A stretch of 64,000 bases of DNA, from assembly GCF_019264355.1 (NCBI RefSeq), contig NZ_JAHVAH010000001.1, forward strand, positions 542,001 to 606,000, given 5' to 3'. A program made the position numbers and the translations under genes. Below the pieces are notes generated by a model, which was given only the letters and a program-made list of their open reading frames with translations, was not told the DNA's origin and did no database searches. The stretch is from Sphingomicrobium clamense (GTDB lineage: Bacteria > Pseudomonadota > Alphaproteobacteria > Sphingomonadales > Sphingomonadaceae). Numbering within the stretch: position 1 is the stretch's first letter; each line of letters starts with the position of its first letter. Positions 1-9,373 of this stretch are shown piece by piece.

Positions 1-84
1 GGCAAACTCCTCGAGCCAGAAGCCCGTCTTCTCTCCCGTGTCGCCCAGTTCATCGTGGCTCGTCAGCACCATCAGCACGTTCAT
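1..84 (-). CDS. DJ-1/PfpI-family protein (class I glutamine amidotransferase-like), N-terminus only
   Basis: This is the first 28 codons of a leftward gene cut by the window edge. It starts at the ATG read from 84 to 82. The translation opens MNVLMVLTSHDELG and continues DTGEKTGFWLEEFA, which matches the N-terminal strand and following loop of DJ-1/PfpI-type proteins (chaperone/glyoxalase III-like or amidotransferase-like enzymes). The nucleophile cysteine lies beyond the window, so the exact activity cannot be judged. It is divergent from the gene at 131, with about 46 bp between the start codons. Confidence 0.75.
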   Translation of the reverse strand, partial: MNVLMVLTSHDELGDTGEKTGFWLEEFA

Positions 85-130
85 CTTGCTTGCACTCCCA
101 TTTTTGTCGGTTCGGGCCTATAACGCGCCG

Positions 131-865
131 ATGCACCGCGACGATCCGATCCGTATTTCACGCCGCTTCTGCGGCCCCGACGGCATGGGCAATGGCGGCT
201 ATGTCGCGGGGTTGGTCGCGGAAGTCGTGGGCGGTCCCGCAAAAGTGCGACTGCACGCGCCCACACCGCTCGAGACCGACCTGCATATCGAGCAGGAAGA
301 CGGCATGACGCGGTTGGTCGCCGACGGGCGGCTGCTGGTCGAAGGCATGCCGCTGGGCAAGCCGCTCGACCTCGACCCGATGCCCGCGCCGCCGAGCGCG
401 GACGAGATCGACGTCGCGAGCGGCAATTTCCCCGACAGCGACAATCATATGGCCCCCAACTGCTTCGTGTGCGGCACCGACCGCGATCCCGAGGACGCGC
501 TGTGCATCTATGCCGGCGAAAGCCCCGCGCGCGACTGCGCGGTCGCGACCTGGGTGCCCGCCGAGGACCTGTGCGGGCCCGACGGCCATGTCCGCGACCG
601 CTATCTATGGGCCGCGCTCGACTGTCCGTCCTATTTCGCGCTGGGCGAGACCGATCGCGTCGCGCTGCTGGCCGGCTTTGCGGCGCGGGTCGAGCGCAAG
701 GTGGCGCCCGGTGAAAAGCTGACCGTGACCGGCTGGCCGCTCGACAAGGACGGGCGCAAGCTGCACGCGGGGAGCGTCATCCACGACGAAGACGGGGGCG
801 TCGTCGCCTGCGCCCGCGCCTTGTGGGTCGACGTGAAGGCGGTCGCCGAAAAGGAACCGGCCTAG
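131..865 (+). CDS. Thioesterase-like (hotdog-type) protein
   Basis: A protein of 244 residues. The open frame extends to 38, but that extension would run through the divergent promoter and the opposite gene, so the ATG at 131 (MHRDDPIRISRRFCG) is preferred. A central CFVCG motif near residue 110, with regions resembling two hotdog folds, recalls PaaI/acyl-CoA thioesterase-like proteins of alphaproteobacteria. No signal peptide or membrane segment is visible, so a cytoplasmic location is inferred. The substrate is unknown. Its stop codon overlaps the stop of the convergent aldolase gene in a shared CTAG. Confidence 0.6.
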   Translation: MHRDDPIRISRRFCGPDGMGNGGYVAGLVAEVVGGPAKVRLHAPTPLETDLHIEQEDGMTRLVADGRLLVEGMPLGKPLDLDPMPAPPSADEIDVASGNFPDSDNHMAPNCFVCGTDRDPEDALCIYAGESPARDCAVATWVPAEDLCGPDGHVRDRYLWAALDCPSYFALGETDRVALLAGFAARVERKVAPGEKLTVTGWPLDKDGRKLHAGSVIHDEDGGVVACARALWVDVKAVAEKEPA

Positions 866-1671
866 GTCGCGAAGCTCGGATCGAGCCGATAGGCCTTGCG
901 CAGCAACGCGGGCCAGGCGAGCGCGTTGGCGACCATCGGCAGCCCCATCTTGCCCTGCTCAGCCGTCACCTCGGGCGCGCCCTGGGGCGGCATCGAACAG
1001 GCGCCCGACAGTGCCATGACCTGCGCTTCGCAGGCGCGTTCGAGATAGTAGAGCTTGATGAAGCACTCGCCGACATTCTTGCCGGTCGCAAGCGTGCCAT
1101 GGTTGCGGAAGATCATCATCGACTTGTCGCCCATGTCCGCGACGATGCGTTCGCGTTCGTCGAGGTCGACCGCGACGCCTTCATAGTCGTGGAAGGCGAT
1201 GTCGCCGAGCACCAGCATCGCGGTCTGGGTGAGGGGAAGCAGCCCGTCTTCATGCGCGCTCACCGCCTGCCCGTGCGGCGTATGGAGATGCATCACCGCG
1301 TGCGCATCCTCGATATTCATGTGGAGCGCGGAGTGGATGGTGAACCCGGCCGGGTTGGTGACGAAGGGCGTCTCGCCCACCGGCAATCCGTCCTTGTCGA
1401 CCTTGACCAGCGAGCTGGCGGTCACCTCCTCGAACATGAGATTATAGGGGTTTAAAAGGAAATGATGCTCGGGCCCCGGCACGCGCGCCGAGAGGTGGGT
1501 GAAGATCAGGTCGTCCCAGCCATAATGCGCGACCAGACGATAGGCAGCAGCGAGGTCGACGCGGATCTTCCATTCCTCGTCGGACACCTTGCCCTTGAGC
1601 GAGGGAATTTCGACCTGATCGATCGCTGCAGCCCCTTCGAGCCCCTTGGTCATGTTTTCGGCGCGGTTCAT
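862..1671 (-). CDS. Class II aldolase/adducin-family protein
   Basis: A protein of 269 residues with the zinc-binding histidine signature of class II aldolases (VMHLHTPHG) and a later IFRNHGTL motif. Family members are fuculose/ribulose-phosphate aldolases or epimerases, or uncharacterised carbonyl-acting enzymes, so no substrate is assigned. The start at 1671 overlaps the maiA stop in an ATGA, which implies translational coupling; a second ATG at 1653 is possible. It is the last gene of the leftward run that begins at ptrB. Confidence 0.8.
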   Translation of the reverse strand: MNRAENMTKGLEGAAAIDQVEIPSLKGKVSDEEWKIRVDLAAAYRLVAHYGWDDLIFTHLSARVPGPEHHFLLNPYNLMFEEVTASSLVKVDKDGLPVGETPFVTNPAGFTIHSALHMNIEDAHAVMHLHTPHGQAVSAHEDGLLPLTQTAMLVLGDIAFHDYEGVAVDLDERERIVADMGDKSMMIFRNHGTLATGKNVGECFIKLYYLERACEAQVMALSGACSMPPQGAPEVTAEQGKMGLPMVANALAWPALLRKAYRLDPSFAT

Positions 1672-2312
1672 AGGGCTTCCTGCAAGTCGGGATGGGCGTC
1701 GGCAAAGGCGTGGTTGCCGCTGGCGGTTTCATCGGCGCGGCGCAGGGTCGGATAGTTGGCAACCGAGACCGAGAAGCGCCGCGCATTGTAGAGCTGGGGG
1801 ATCAGGCAGATGTCGGCCAGCGTCGGCGTGTCGCCATAGAGATAGGCACCGGCGTGAGGTTGCGCGACTTTCTCGAGCGCCTCGAAGCCTTCCGCGATCC
1901 AGTGGCGATACCATTCGTCCTTGGCCGCTTCGGAGACGCCGAGCGGGCCCTTGAGATATTTGAGGACGCGGAGATTGTTGAGCGGGTGGATGTCGCACGC
2001 GATCATCGTCGCCATGGACAGCACGTGCGCGCGTTCGTCCTTGTCGCCCGGCAGGAAAGACGGGTCGGGATAGGTCGCGTCGAGCCAGTCGAGAATGGCG
2101 AGCGACTGGGTCATCAGCGGGTGGCCGGCCACCTTGAGCGCGGGAACGAGCCCCTGCGGATTGAGCGCACGGTAGGCGTCGCCCTTCTGCTCTCCGTCGA
2201 TCAGGCTGACCGTATGCTTCTCGTAAGCAACCCCCTTGAGATTGAGGCCGATGCGCACACGATAGGCCGCCGAAGAGCGGAAATAATCGTAGAGAATCGG
2301 CGCTTTTTGCAT
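1668..2312 (-). CDS. maiA: Maleylacetoacetate isomerase (zeta-class glutathione transferase)
   Basis: A protein of 214 residues. The N-terminal thioredoxin-like domain carries the zeta-class signature SSAAYRVRIGLNLKGV at residues 13-28, which includes the catalytic Ser pair and Arg, followed by the all-helical GST C-domain. The enzyme isomerises maleylacetoacetate to fumarylacetoacetate using glutathione in tyrosine/homogentisate degradation. The next enzyme of that pathway, fumarylacetoacetase, is encoded at 9691-10989 on the other strand. It overlaps the downstream aldolase by 4 nt and follows the thioesterase at 2354 by about 41 nt. Confidence 0.9.
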   Translation of the reverse strand: MQKAPILYDYFRSSAAYRVRIGLNLKGVAYEKHTVSLIDGEQKGDAYRALNPQGLVPALKVAGHPLMTQSLAILDWLDATYPDPSFLPGDKDERAHVLSMATMIACDIHPLNNLRVLKYLKGPLGVSEAAKDEWYRHWIAEGFEALEKVAQPHAGAYLYGDTPTLADICLIPQLYNARRFSVSVANYPTLRRADETASGNHAFADAHPDLQEAL

Positions 2313-2353
2313 GACGGCGCGAAGTCTGCGCGGGCGGTGGGCCTACGTCAATG

Positions 2354-2758
2354 TCAGGACGGCGACATAAATGGCGCGAGCACGTCGGGCGGGATGCGAA
2401 TCGGGCGTTGCGCAGCGACGTCGACGATCGCCCAGCTGGTCTCGGCCTTGACGCGCACCTTGCCGTCCTCGCCCACGAATTCCATGTGCCGCTTGGAGCG
2501 GGCGCCCTTGCTGACGGGGGCGATCCAGGTGCGCGCGGTAACGGTTTCGCCCTCATGGACGGCGCGCAGATAGTCGATCTCGTGCCGGGTCACGACCCAG
2601 ATATAGGCGTCCTGATGCTCGGGCGCGGCGGCGCTGCGCCAATGCGCGGTGGCCACATCCTGGATCCAGCGCACCCAGACGGCATTGTTGACGTGACCCA
2701 GCTCGTCAATGTCGTCGGCGCGCGCCGTGATACGATGTTCGAAGACGGTCTGGATCAT
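2354..2758 (-). CDS. Acyl-CoA thioesterase, 4-hydroxybenzoyl-CoA thioesterase-type hotdog protein
   Basis: A protein of 134 residues, the usual length for a single hotdog domain. The segment DIDELGHVNNAVWVRW near the N-terminus is the Asp...GHVNN catalytic/CoA-binding signature of this family. It probably hydrolyses small acyl-CoA esters in the cytoplasm; the substrate is unknown. Its start overlaps the stop of the interrupted metallopeptidase gene by 4 nt (ATGA), so it sits in the same leftward operon. Confidence 0.85.
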   Translation of the reverse strand: MIQTVFEHRITARADDIDELGHVNNAVWVRWIQDVATAHWRSAAAPEHQDAYIWVVTRHEIDYLRAVHEGETVTARTWIAPVSKGARSKRHMEFVGEDGKVRVKAETSWAIVDVAAQRPIRIPPDVLAPFMSPS

Positions 2759-4068
2759 GCGGCCGGTCCGGTCATCACGACGCCCGTCTCGCGCGCGAAC
2801 TCGGCAAGCGTGGCGGCGGGGTTGTCGACCCTGCCCGTGGCAATGTGGCGGGCGAGCCGGACGGCCTGCCGGCTGGCACCGGCGCGGCGGAAGGCGTCGA
2901 GCCAGTCGCGGGTCGAAGCGAAGCCGTCCTTGCGCTCGGCGGCGAATAGCGACCGGACGAAGCCGAAATAGTCGCCGTCATTGACGCTTTCGGCGCCCAT
3001 CATCAGCACGGCGCCGCAGCTATAGGGCATCTGAAAGTCGCCGCGGGCGCGGGCGGTGGCGAGCGTCCCTTTGCCGAGTGCATCGGCGCATTCCTGCCAT
3101 TCCCGACGCTCTTCAGTGGAGGCGACGAACTCGGGATCGAGCTCGGCGACGGCGCGGATCGCAGCGAGATCGGCGCCGCCCTCCATGATCCATGCGTCGG
3201 CCTCCTTGTCATACTGGACGACCTGGCCGAGCCAGAAATGGGCGGCCTCGTGGGCGATGAACCAGCGCATGCGATGCGCCATCTCGTCATTATGGTAGGC
3301 CAGCCCCTCGCCCTCGATCGACATGGCGACGAGCCCGTCGAGCGCGCTGCCCGAAAGGCCCGCCATGTCGGGGGTCGGGCCGTCCCAGGTGACCATGATC
3401 GTCGGCCGCTCGTCATTGCCGGGGTCGCCCATCTTGTCGGTGTAATATTCGAGCGCGGCGGGCATGAACTCGATCAGGGTGGCGCGGACTCAGTACGGCA
3501 AGGCGCTGTCGAGGATAGCGACGAGGTGCGGCGTTTCGATGGGCTCGATGTCGCCGATCAGCGCGTAGGTGCCCTGCTCGGTCAGCGTTACCTCGTCCTC
3601 GTGCAGCCGCCCGTTGACGAGGATGGTCTCCCCCGGCGCGCGCAGCGTGAGATTGTTGATGAAGGCGGGGCGTGGACCGGGCGGCTTGAGATCGAAATGG
3701 CCGGTAAAGAGGGCAAGCGTCCCGTCGGTAAACTTGAGCGCCGGCTGGTAGTCGGCGTTGAGGACGCCGCGATGGGGTGTGAAGCGAAGACGGACTGTGC
3801 GCGGGACGGCGCGCCCCGTTGCGACGAGCACGTCCTGCCCGTCGACCCGCCGCAACTCGACCCCGTCGTCGAGCACTGCCCAACTGCCGACCCGCCAGGA
3901 TTCATTGGTCGCGCGATCGAGCGCCGAGCGGTTGAATGCCCACGCCTTTTGCGGCGCCTGGAACTCGTAGGTCGCCAGCCACGTCTCCCCCTCGCGAGTC
4001 ACGGTGACATCGGGGGCAGGGACAGGGCGGGTCGCGAGGGCGGCGGCCGCAAGCAGGCTGGTGAGCAT
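2755..4068 (-). pseudogene. Secreted M1-like (gluzincin) metallopeptidase, interrupted by an in-frame TGA
   Basis: One continuous frame of about 437 codons runs from the ATG at 4068 to the stop at 2755, broken only by a TGA at 3492-3490. The first part (192 codons, starting MLTSLLAAAALA) has a signal peptide and a beta-rich domain ending SALPY. After the TGA the frame resumes as VRATLIEF and continues through FIAHEAAHFW. HEAAH followed by exactly 18 residues and Glu gives HEXXHX18E, the M1 peptidase zinc site. The stop replaces one residue in otherwise smooth protein, most simply a TGG (Trp) to TGA change. The start overlaps the ptrB stop (TGATG). It may be a real nonsense mutation or a sequencing error; internal re-initiation at the ATG at 3465 would give an unexported catalytic fragment. 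Confidence 0.75.
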
Positions 4069-6140
4069 CAGGTCTCCATCTGGGTCAGCACAAAGGCAAA
4101 GGCCTCGGCATCTTCGTGCAACGCGTTCCACCGGCCCGACTTGCCCCCATGGCCCGCGCCCATATTGGTCTTGAGCACGAGCACATTGTCGTCGGTCTTG
4201 GTCGCGCGCAGCCGGGCTGCCCACTTGGCGGGCTCCCAATATGTAACGCGCGGATCGTTGACGCCGCCGGTGATCATCATCGGCGGATAGTCTTGCGCTT
4301 TCACATTATCGTAGGGTGAATAGGATGCGATCAGGTCGAAGGCGGCCTTGTCCTGGATCGGATTGCCCCATTCGGTCCATTCGCCCGGCGTCAGCGGCAG
4401 GCTATCGTCAAGCATGGTGTTGAGCACGTCGACGAAGGGCACGTCGGCGACGATCGCGCCGTACAGCTCGGGCGCCTGGTTGGCGATCGCGCCCATCAAT
4501 TCGCCGCCCGCGCTGCCGCCTTGCGCGGCCACAGCGCCGGGCTTTGCATAGCCGAGCTCGATCAGCCCGCGGGTGACGTCGACAAAGTCGTTGAAGCTGT
4601 TGTTGCGCTTGGTGAGCTTGCCGTCGAGGAACCACTGATAGCCGAGATCGTCGCCGCCACGGATGTGCGCGATGCCATAAGCGAAGCCGCGGTCGACGAG
4701 GCTCAGGCGCTTCACCGAGAAGCTGGGCGGGATGGCGTAGCCGTAAGCGCCATAGGCGTAGAGAAAGAGCTTCTGGCTGCCGTCGAGCGGATGATCCTTG
4801 CGGCGCACTAGCGAGACAGGGACCTTGGTGCCGTCGCGCGCCTCGATCATGTGACGGTCGACGACATAATCGGACGCGTCGTAACCCGAGGGAATTTCCT
4901 GCACCTTCAGGGTTTCGAGGCGCTGGTCGCCAGGGTGGTAATCGTAGACCGTGCCCGGCGTCACCATCGACGAATAGCCGATGCGGTAGGCGTGGGGGGC
5001 ATATTCGGGGTTGCCGGCCCAGCCTGCGGAGTAGCTCTCCTCCTCGAACGGAACGCTGGTCGTCTCGCCTTCGTAGGTGCGCAGCAGGAGCTGGTCGAGC
5101 CCGTCGACGCTCTGGTCGATCAGCAGGTGGTCGCGGTGGGCGCTGATGCCCTGCAGGTAGACGCGGTCGCTACCCTCGATGAGTGTTTCCCAGTTGCCGG
5201 GGCTGTCGACGTCGGCAGTGGCGATGCGGAAATTGACGTGGGTGTCGTTGGTGAGGATCCACAATTTCCCGTGCGCGGCGTCGACGTCATACTGGACGTC
5301 GGGCTGGCGCGGGCGGACGAGGACGGGCTCGGCGCGCGGATCGTCGGCGGGGACGATGCGGGTCTCGTTGCTGCTGTTGTGGCCGGTCGAAATGACGATC
5401 AGGCTGTCGTCGGTGGTGCGGTCGATCGAGACGGTGAAGGCGATGTCGTCTTTCTCTTCGTAGAGGACGTGCGCGGATTTCCGATCGTCGCCCAGCAGGT
5501 GGTGGAGCGCGCGGTAGCTGCGCCACTGGTCGTTGACCTCGGTGTAGACGATGCCCTTGCTGTCGGCGGTCCAGACCGGCTGTCCGATGCCGACCTCGGT
5601 CACCGTGTCGAGCAATTTTCCGCTCTCGATGTCGCGCAGTTCGAGCGTGAAGCGTTCCGACCCGTTGCGGTCGACCATGGTCGCCATTTTCGAAGCGTCG
5701 GGGCTGATCGCGAAACCGCCGAGGCGAAAATATTCGAGATTCTTGGCTTCGGCATTTTCGTCGTAGATGAGCGTGCCGTCTTCGGGCTTGTGATCGGCGT
5801 CGGTGCCGGTCCAGCGCTTGCGGTACCAGAGGCGGTACTGGGTACCCTTCGCGAAGGCAGTCCAGTAGACCCAGTCGCCATCCTTGACCGGGACCGAAGC
5901 GTCATCCTCCTTGATACGGCCCTTCATCTCTTCGAACAGCTCTTCGACCAGCTGCTTGTGGGGACCCATGACGGCTTCGAAATAGGCGTTTTCGGCCTTG
6001 AGATAATCGAGGATCTCCTCGTTCGTCACTTCCGGATAGCCAGGGTCGCGGAGCCAGGCGTAGGGGTCCTCGATGGTCACGCCGTGGCGCTCGTAACGAT
6101 GCGGCTTGGTGGCGGCGACGGGCGGCTTCATATCGGTCAC
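4068..6140 (-). CDS. ptrB: Oligopeptidase B (S9A family serine peptidase)
   Basis: About 690 residues from a GTG start at 6140. That start is chosen because AAAGGA lies 5 nt upstream; an ATG 9 nt downstream (MKPPVAAT) is the alternative. The N-terminal half is a seven-bladed propeller. The C-terminal alpha/beta hydrolase domain holds GGSAGG (nucleophile Ser about 543), NDPRV (Asp about 629) and GAGHGG (His about 664). Oligopeptidase B cleaves short peptides after basic residues and is normally cytoplasmic. It heads the leftward operon and overlaps the next gene by 1 nt. Confidence 0.9.
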   Translation of the reverse strand: MTDMKPPVAATKPHRYERHGVTIEDPYAWLRDPGYPEVTNEEILDYLKAENAYFEAVMGPHKQLVEELFEEMKGRIKEDDASVPVKDGDWVYWTAFAKGTQYRLWYRKRWTGTDADHKPEDGTLIYDENAEAKNLEYFRLGGFAISPDASKMATMVDRNGSERFTLELRDIESGKLLDTVTEVGIGQPVWTADSKGIVYTEVNDQWRSYRALHHLLGDDRKSAHVLYEEKDDIAFTVSIDRTTDDSLIVISTGHNSSNETRIVPADDPRAEPVLVRPRQPDVQYDVDAAHGKLWILTNDTHVNFRIATADVDSPGNWETLIEGSDRVYLQGISAHRDHLLIDQSVDGLDQLLLRTYEGETTSVPFEEESYSAGWAGNPEYAPHAYRIGYSSMVTPGTVYDYHPGDQRLETLKVQEIPSGYDASDYVVDRHMIEARDGTKVPVSLVRRKDHPLDGSQKLFLYAYGAYGYAIPPSFSVKRLSLVDRGFAYGIAHIRGGDDLGYQWFLDGKLTKRNNSFNDFVDVTRGLIELGYAKPGAVAAQGGSAGGELMGAIANQAPELYGAIVADVPFVDVLNTMLDDSLPLTPGEWTEWGNPIQDKAAFDLIASYSPYDNVKAQDYPPMMITGGVNDPRVTYWEPAKWAARLRATKTDDNVLVLKTNMGAGHGGKSGRWNALHEDAEAFAFVLTQMET

Positions 6141-6244
6141 TATTGTCCTTTCCGGGCTGTCGGGGGGTTGATGGCGGAGCCGCACCCATTACGTCCAGTG
6201 CCGAAACGCGCTAAAACGCCGCGAACTTCAAAGGAATCGATTTC

Positions 6245-8044
6245 ATGTCCACCCACGCCGACCGCCTCGCTGCCCTTCGCACGCAGCTCAAGTCCGACAA
6301 TCTCGACGGGTTCGTGGTGCCGCTGACCGACGAGCATATGAGCGAATATGTCGGCAGCTATGCGCAGCGGCTGGCGTGGCTGACCGGTTTCGACGGATCG
6401 GCGGGTTCGGCGGCAGTGCTCCCGGAAGAAGCCGCGATCTTTATCGATGGGCGCTACACCATCCAGGTGCGCGATCAGGTCGACGGCGACCTGTTCAGCT
6501 ACCAGCCGGTACCCGAAACCTCGGTCGCCAAGTGGTTGCAGGGCACCGCGCCCGAGGGCGGACGGATCGGCTACGATCCGTGGCTGCACACCAAGGCCTG
6601 GGTGAAACAGGCGACCAAGGCGCTGGAAGGCAAGGCCGAGCTGGTCCCGGTCGAACGCAACCCGATCGATGCGGTGTGGGTCGGGCGCCCCGAGCCGAGC
6701 AAGGCGCGGCTAGAGCCCTATTCGCAGAACCTTGCCGGGCGTTCGAGCGAAAGCAAGCGCGGCGAGATCGCCGATTGGCTCAAGTCAGAGAAGGCCGATG
6801 CGAGCGTCATCGCGGCGCTCGATTCGATCGCCTGGACGCTCAACATTCGCGGCAAGGACGTGACGCATACGCCGGTCGCGCTGGCATTCCTGATTGTCCA
6901 TGCCGACGCGAGCGCGGACCTGTTCGTCGATGGCGACAAGGTCCATGACGAGCTGCGCAATTTCCTTGGTGACGATGTGCGCATCCACGAGCGCAGCGAC
7001 TTCGAGGATTTCCTTAAGGGCAATTTCGAGGGCAAGCTCGTCGCGGTCGATCCCAACCTGTCGGTCGCGGCGATCGAAATGGCCCTGGAAGCGGGCGGTG
7101 CGCGGGTGCTGTCGCGGCGCGACCCGGCGGTGCTGCCCAAGGCGATCAAGAACGAGGCGGAAATTCAAGGTCACCGCGACGCGCAGGCGCGCGACGGCGC
7201 GGTGATCAGCAAGTTCCTCAAATGGCTCGAGGCCGAAGCGCCCAAGGGCGAGCAGGACGAGCTGTCGGTCGCGGCCAAGCTGCTCGAGCTGCGCGAGGCG
7301 ACGGGTGAGCTCAAGGATATCAGCTTCGACACGATTTCGGGCGCGGGGCATAACGGCGCGCTGCCCCATTATCGCGTCAACGAGAAGTCGAACCACAAGC
7401 TCGAGATGAATTCTATCTATCTCGTGGATTCGGGCGGGCAATATCTTGACGGGACAACCGACATCACCCGCACGGTGATCGTGGGCGAGCCGACCGACGA
7501 GATGAAGGACCGATTCACCCGCGTGCTCAAGGGCCATATCGCGATCGCAACCGCGCGTTTTCCGGAAGGAATTACGGGCGGGCGGCTCGACAGCTTCGCA
7601 CGCCAATATCTGTGGCAGGTCGGGCTCGATTACGGGCACGGCACCGGTCACGGCGTCGGTGCCTTCCTCGCGGTGCATGAAGGCCCGCAGCGCATCTCGC
7701 CCCCGGGCGGCGCCTATGCGGGTGCGGACGAGCCGCTCAAGGCGGGCATGATCCTCTCGAACGAGCCGGGCTATTACAAGGAAGGCGAGTACGGCATCCG
7801 CATCGAGAACCTCGTGCTGGTGGTCGAGGTCGAGGGCGCGGCACCCGAGAGCGACAAGAAGCTGCTCGGCTTCGAGAATTTGACCTTCGCGCCGATCGAG
7901 CGGCGATTGATCGACGTCGACCTGCTGACGCCCGAAGAGCGCCGTTGGGTGGACGACTACCACGCCGAAGTGCTGGGGAAGATCGGGCCGCAGCTCGAGG
8001 GCGAGGAGCTCGAATGGCTCCAGGCCGCCTGCGCACCGCTCTAG
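6245..8044 (+). CDS. pepP: Xaa-Pro aminopeptidase (M24B, aminopeptidase P family)
   Basis: A protein of 599 residues, the long three-domain form. Two creatinase-like N-terminal domains precede a pita-bread catalytic domain with the metal ligands visible in order: VDSGGQYLDGTTDITRT (two Asp), GHGTGHGVG (His), LSNEPGYY (Glu) and GIRIENL (Glu). It removes N-terminal residues preceding proline, with two Mn/Co ions. It is divergent from ptrB with about 100 nt between starts, which places two peptidases back to back. The stop overlaps the stop of a small convergent gene. Confidence 0.92.
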   Translation: MSTHADRLAALRTQLKSDNLDGFVVPLTDEHMSEYVGSYAQRLAWLTGFDGSAGSAAVLPEEAAIFIDGRYTIQVRDQVDGDLFSYQPVPETSVAKWLQGTAPEGGRIGYDPWLHTKAWVKQATKALEGKAELVPVERNPIDAVWVGRPEPSKARLEPYSQNLAGRSSESKRGEIADWLKSEKADASVIAALDSIAWTLNIRGKDVTHTPVALAFLIVHADASADLFVDGDKVHDELRNFLGDDVRIHERSDFEDFLKGNFEGKLVAVDPNLSVAAIEMALEAGGARVLSRRDPAVLPKAIKNEAEIQGHRDAQARDGAVISKFLKWLEAEAPKGEQDELSVAAKLLELREATGELKDISFDTISGAGHNGALPHYRVNEKSNHKLEMNSIYLVDSGGQYLDGTTDITRTVIVGEPTDEMKDRFTRVLKGHIAIATARFPEGITGGRLDSFARQYLWQVGLDYGHGTGHGVGAFLAVHEGPQRISPPGGAYAGADEPLKAGMILSNEPGYYKEGEYGIRIENLVLVVEVEGAAPESDKKLLGFENLTFAPIERRLIDVDLLTPEERRWVDDYHAEVLGKIGPQLEGEELEWLQAACAPL

Positions 8045-8166
8045 TCCGTCTTCGGAGCCTTTTCGGAAGCGGGCGCAGTCTCCCGGCTCTGGGCTTTTCG
8101 GCGGCGCAGATTGGCACGCAGGGCCTCTGCGAGGCGCTTCGCCTTGTCGTCCTTTTTCTCGGTCAT
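8041..8166 (-). CDS. Small basic protein, 41 residues
   Basis: A short leftward frame from the ATG at 8166 to the TAG at 8041. The product opens MTEKKDDKAKRLAEALRANL and then has an Arg/Lys-rich RRRKAQSR stretch, with an Ala/Pro/Lys tail. It is hydrophilic, highly basic and probably helical, with no signal or membrane segment. It fits between pepP and the tRNA and overlaps pepP's end by a CTAG. The function is unknown; nucleic-acid or ribosome binding is only a guess from charge. Similar tiny basic ORFs are common in sphingomonad genomes (recalled, not checked). Confidence 0.6.
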   Translation of the reverse strand: MTEKKDDKAKRLAEALRANLRRRKAQSRETAPASEKAPKTD

Positions 8167-8258
8167 GACCCCCACCTAAATAATTGCTTTCGCACGCTCA
8201 AGCCGGGTTGACTTGAACGGGGGGCTATGGTCATAGGCGCGCCGTTCTCAAGAGCCAT

Positions 8259-8333
<75 letters not shown>

Positions 8334-8337
8334 GCCT

Positions 8338-8838
8338 TCATTCTTCGTCCTTGTCGAAATCGGGCGTGATTTTCGAAATCACGTCACGGATCGTCGTGTA
8401 AAGCAGGGCGACGGTCATCGCGAGCAGGCCGATCACGATCACCGTAATCCCGAACAGCGTGTCGTAGAAATACGTATACCATTCGGCCGGAAGCTTCTCG
8501 AATTCGCCGATCGGAAAGACCAGTGCGAGCAACAGAAACAGGCTCGCCATCAGCGAGACGGTGGCCGATTGCGCCACGCGCTCGACCGAGCACCACGTGT
8601 CTTCCTTGAAGTCTGCATCGACGCGATTGATGAAGCCGGTCAGCGTCAGCATCAGGGCCAGGATCGTCGCCGACGCAGTTGCACTCGCAGAGCCGAGATA
8701 GAGCGCCGAGGAGGCCAGCGTCTCGATCAGCTGGATCGCCTCACCCGAGGAATAGACATTGCCGATGGCCCATCGCGCGCCAACGCCCAAAGCCAGGAAG
8801 AAGAAGAAGATGCCATAGGCAAAAGGGTGGTTGCGCAA
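8338..8838 (-). CDS. Membrane protein with about four helices, unknown function
   Basis: A protein of 166 residues with an N-terminal hydrophobic segment (GIFFFFLALGVG), a Ser/Ala-rich central helix (around SATASATILALMLTLTGF) and two further helices, ending in a soluble acidic tail (KITPDFDKDEE). I do not recognise a named family. It is divergent from the DUF202 gene at 8918, suggesting a shared 79-bp promoter region. Inner membrane location is inferred from hydropathy. Confidence 0.7.
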   Translation of the reverse strand: MRNHPFAYGIFFFFLALGVGARWAIGNVYSSGEAIQLIETLASSALYLGSASATASATILALMLTLTGFINRVDADFKEDTWCSVERVAQSATVSLMASLFLLLALVFPIGEFEKLPAEWYTYFYDTLFGITVIVIGLLAMTVALLYTTIRDVISKITPDFDKDEE

Positions 8839-8917
8839 CTGTTTGTCCTTTTCGCTCGTTCTTGGGTCGTAACGGGTGGCACGCCCGCGAGTTTCCTATC
8901 AATTTGCAAGGACGAGC

Positions 8918-9310
8918 ATGGTCGGCGAGACATCGAATCACGGACGCGACAGCCAGGAACTGGCCGAAGACCGCACCGACCTGGCGGAGGACCGCACGAT
9001 TATGGCGGTCGAACGCACGATGGCGAGTTGGATGGGGTCGGGCATGGGCCTGATTGGTCTGGGCCTCGGCCTGCGTGCCATTTTCGGCGCGTTCGAACCC
9101 GCTTGGGTTCCCAAGGCGATGGCGACCTTCTTCATGATTCTTGCGATCGTGGTGGTGCAGGGCGCCAAGCGGCGCATGTGCGGCGCGATCCACCGCATGT
9201 CGACCAATTGGGTCGAAGCGCCCAATACCAAGGGCATGGAGGTCATCGCGGCGGGCATTTCGCTCGGCGCGATCGTGCTGATCATCGGAATCTGGGCCTT
9301 TTTCGGTTGA
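8918..9310 (+). CDS. DUF202 (YidH-type) inner-membrane protein
   Basis: A protein of 130 residues from the ATG at 8918, preceded by AAGGA at a 5-nt spacing; the open frame extends further upstream but lacks a ribosome site. The signature LAEDRTIMAVERTMASW is the conserved N-terminal segment of DUF202 proteins, followed by three predicted membrane helices (around GLIGLGLGL, ATFFMILAIVVV and LGAIVLIIGIWAF). The role is unknown. A single-helix acidic protein follows 63 nt downstream on the same strand. Confidence 0.8.
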   Translation: MVGETSNHGRDSQELAEDRTDLAEDRTIMAVERTMASWMGSGMGLIGLGLGLRAIFGAFEPAWVPKAMATFFMILAIVVVQGAKRRMCGAIHRMSTNWVEAPNTKGMEVIAAGISLGAIVLIIGIWAFFG

Positions 9311-9373
9311 GCCGGGCCACGGCGCACGGCACCTTGGGAGAGCTCGGTCGCGACAGGCTGAAGGGGTGTGAAT

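Noticed and set aside
38..130. Extended N-terminus of the thioesterase-like gene
   Set aside because: It would overlap the divergent DJ-1/PfpI start and its promoter; the extension reads as low-complexity sequence and a better start exists at 131.
3490..3492. TGA as a selenocysteine codon
   Set aside because: The position is far from the zinc site, no SECIS-like hairpin is apparent, and a Trp codon change explains it more simply.
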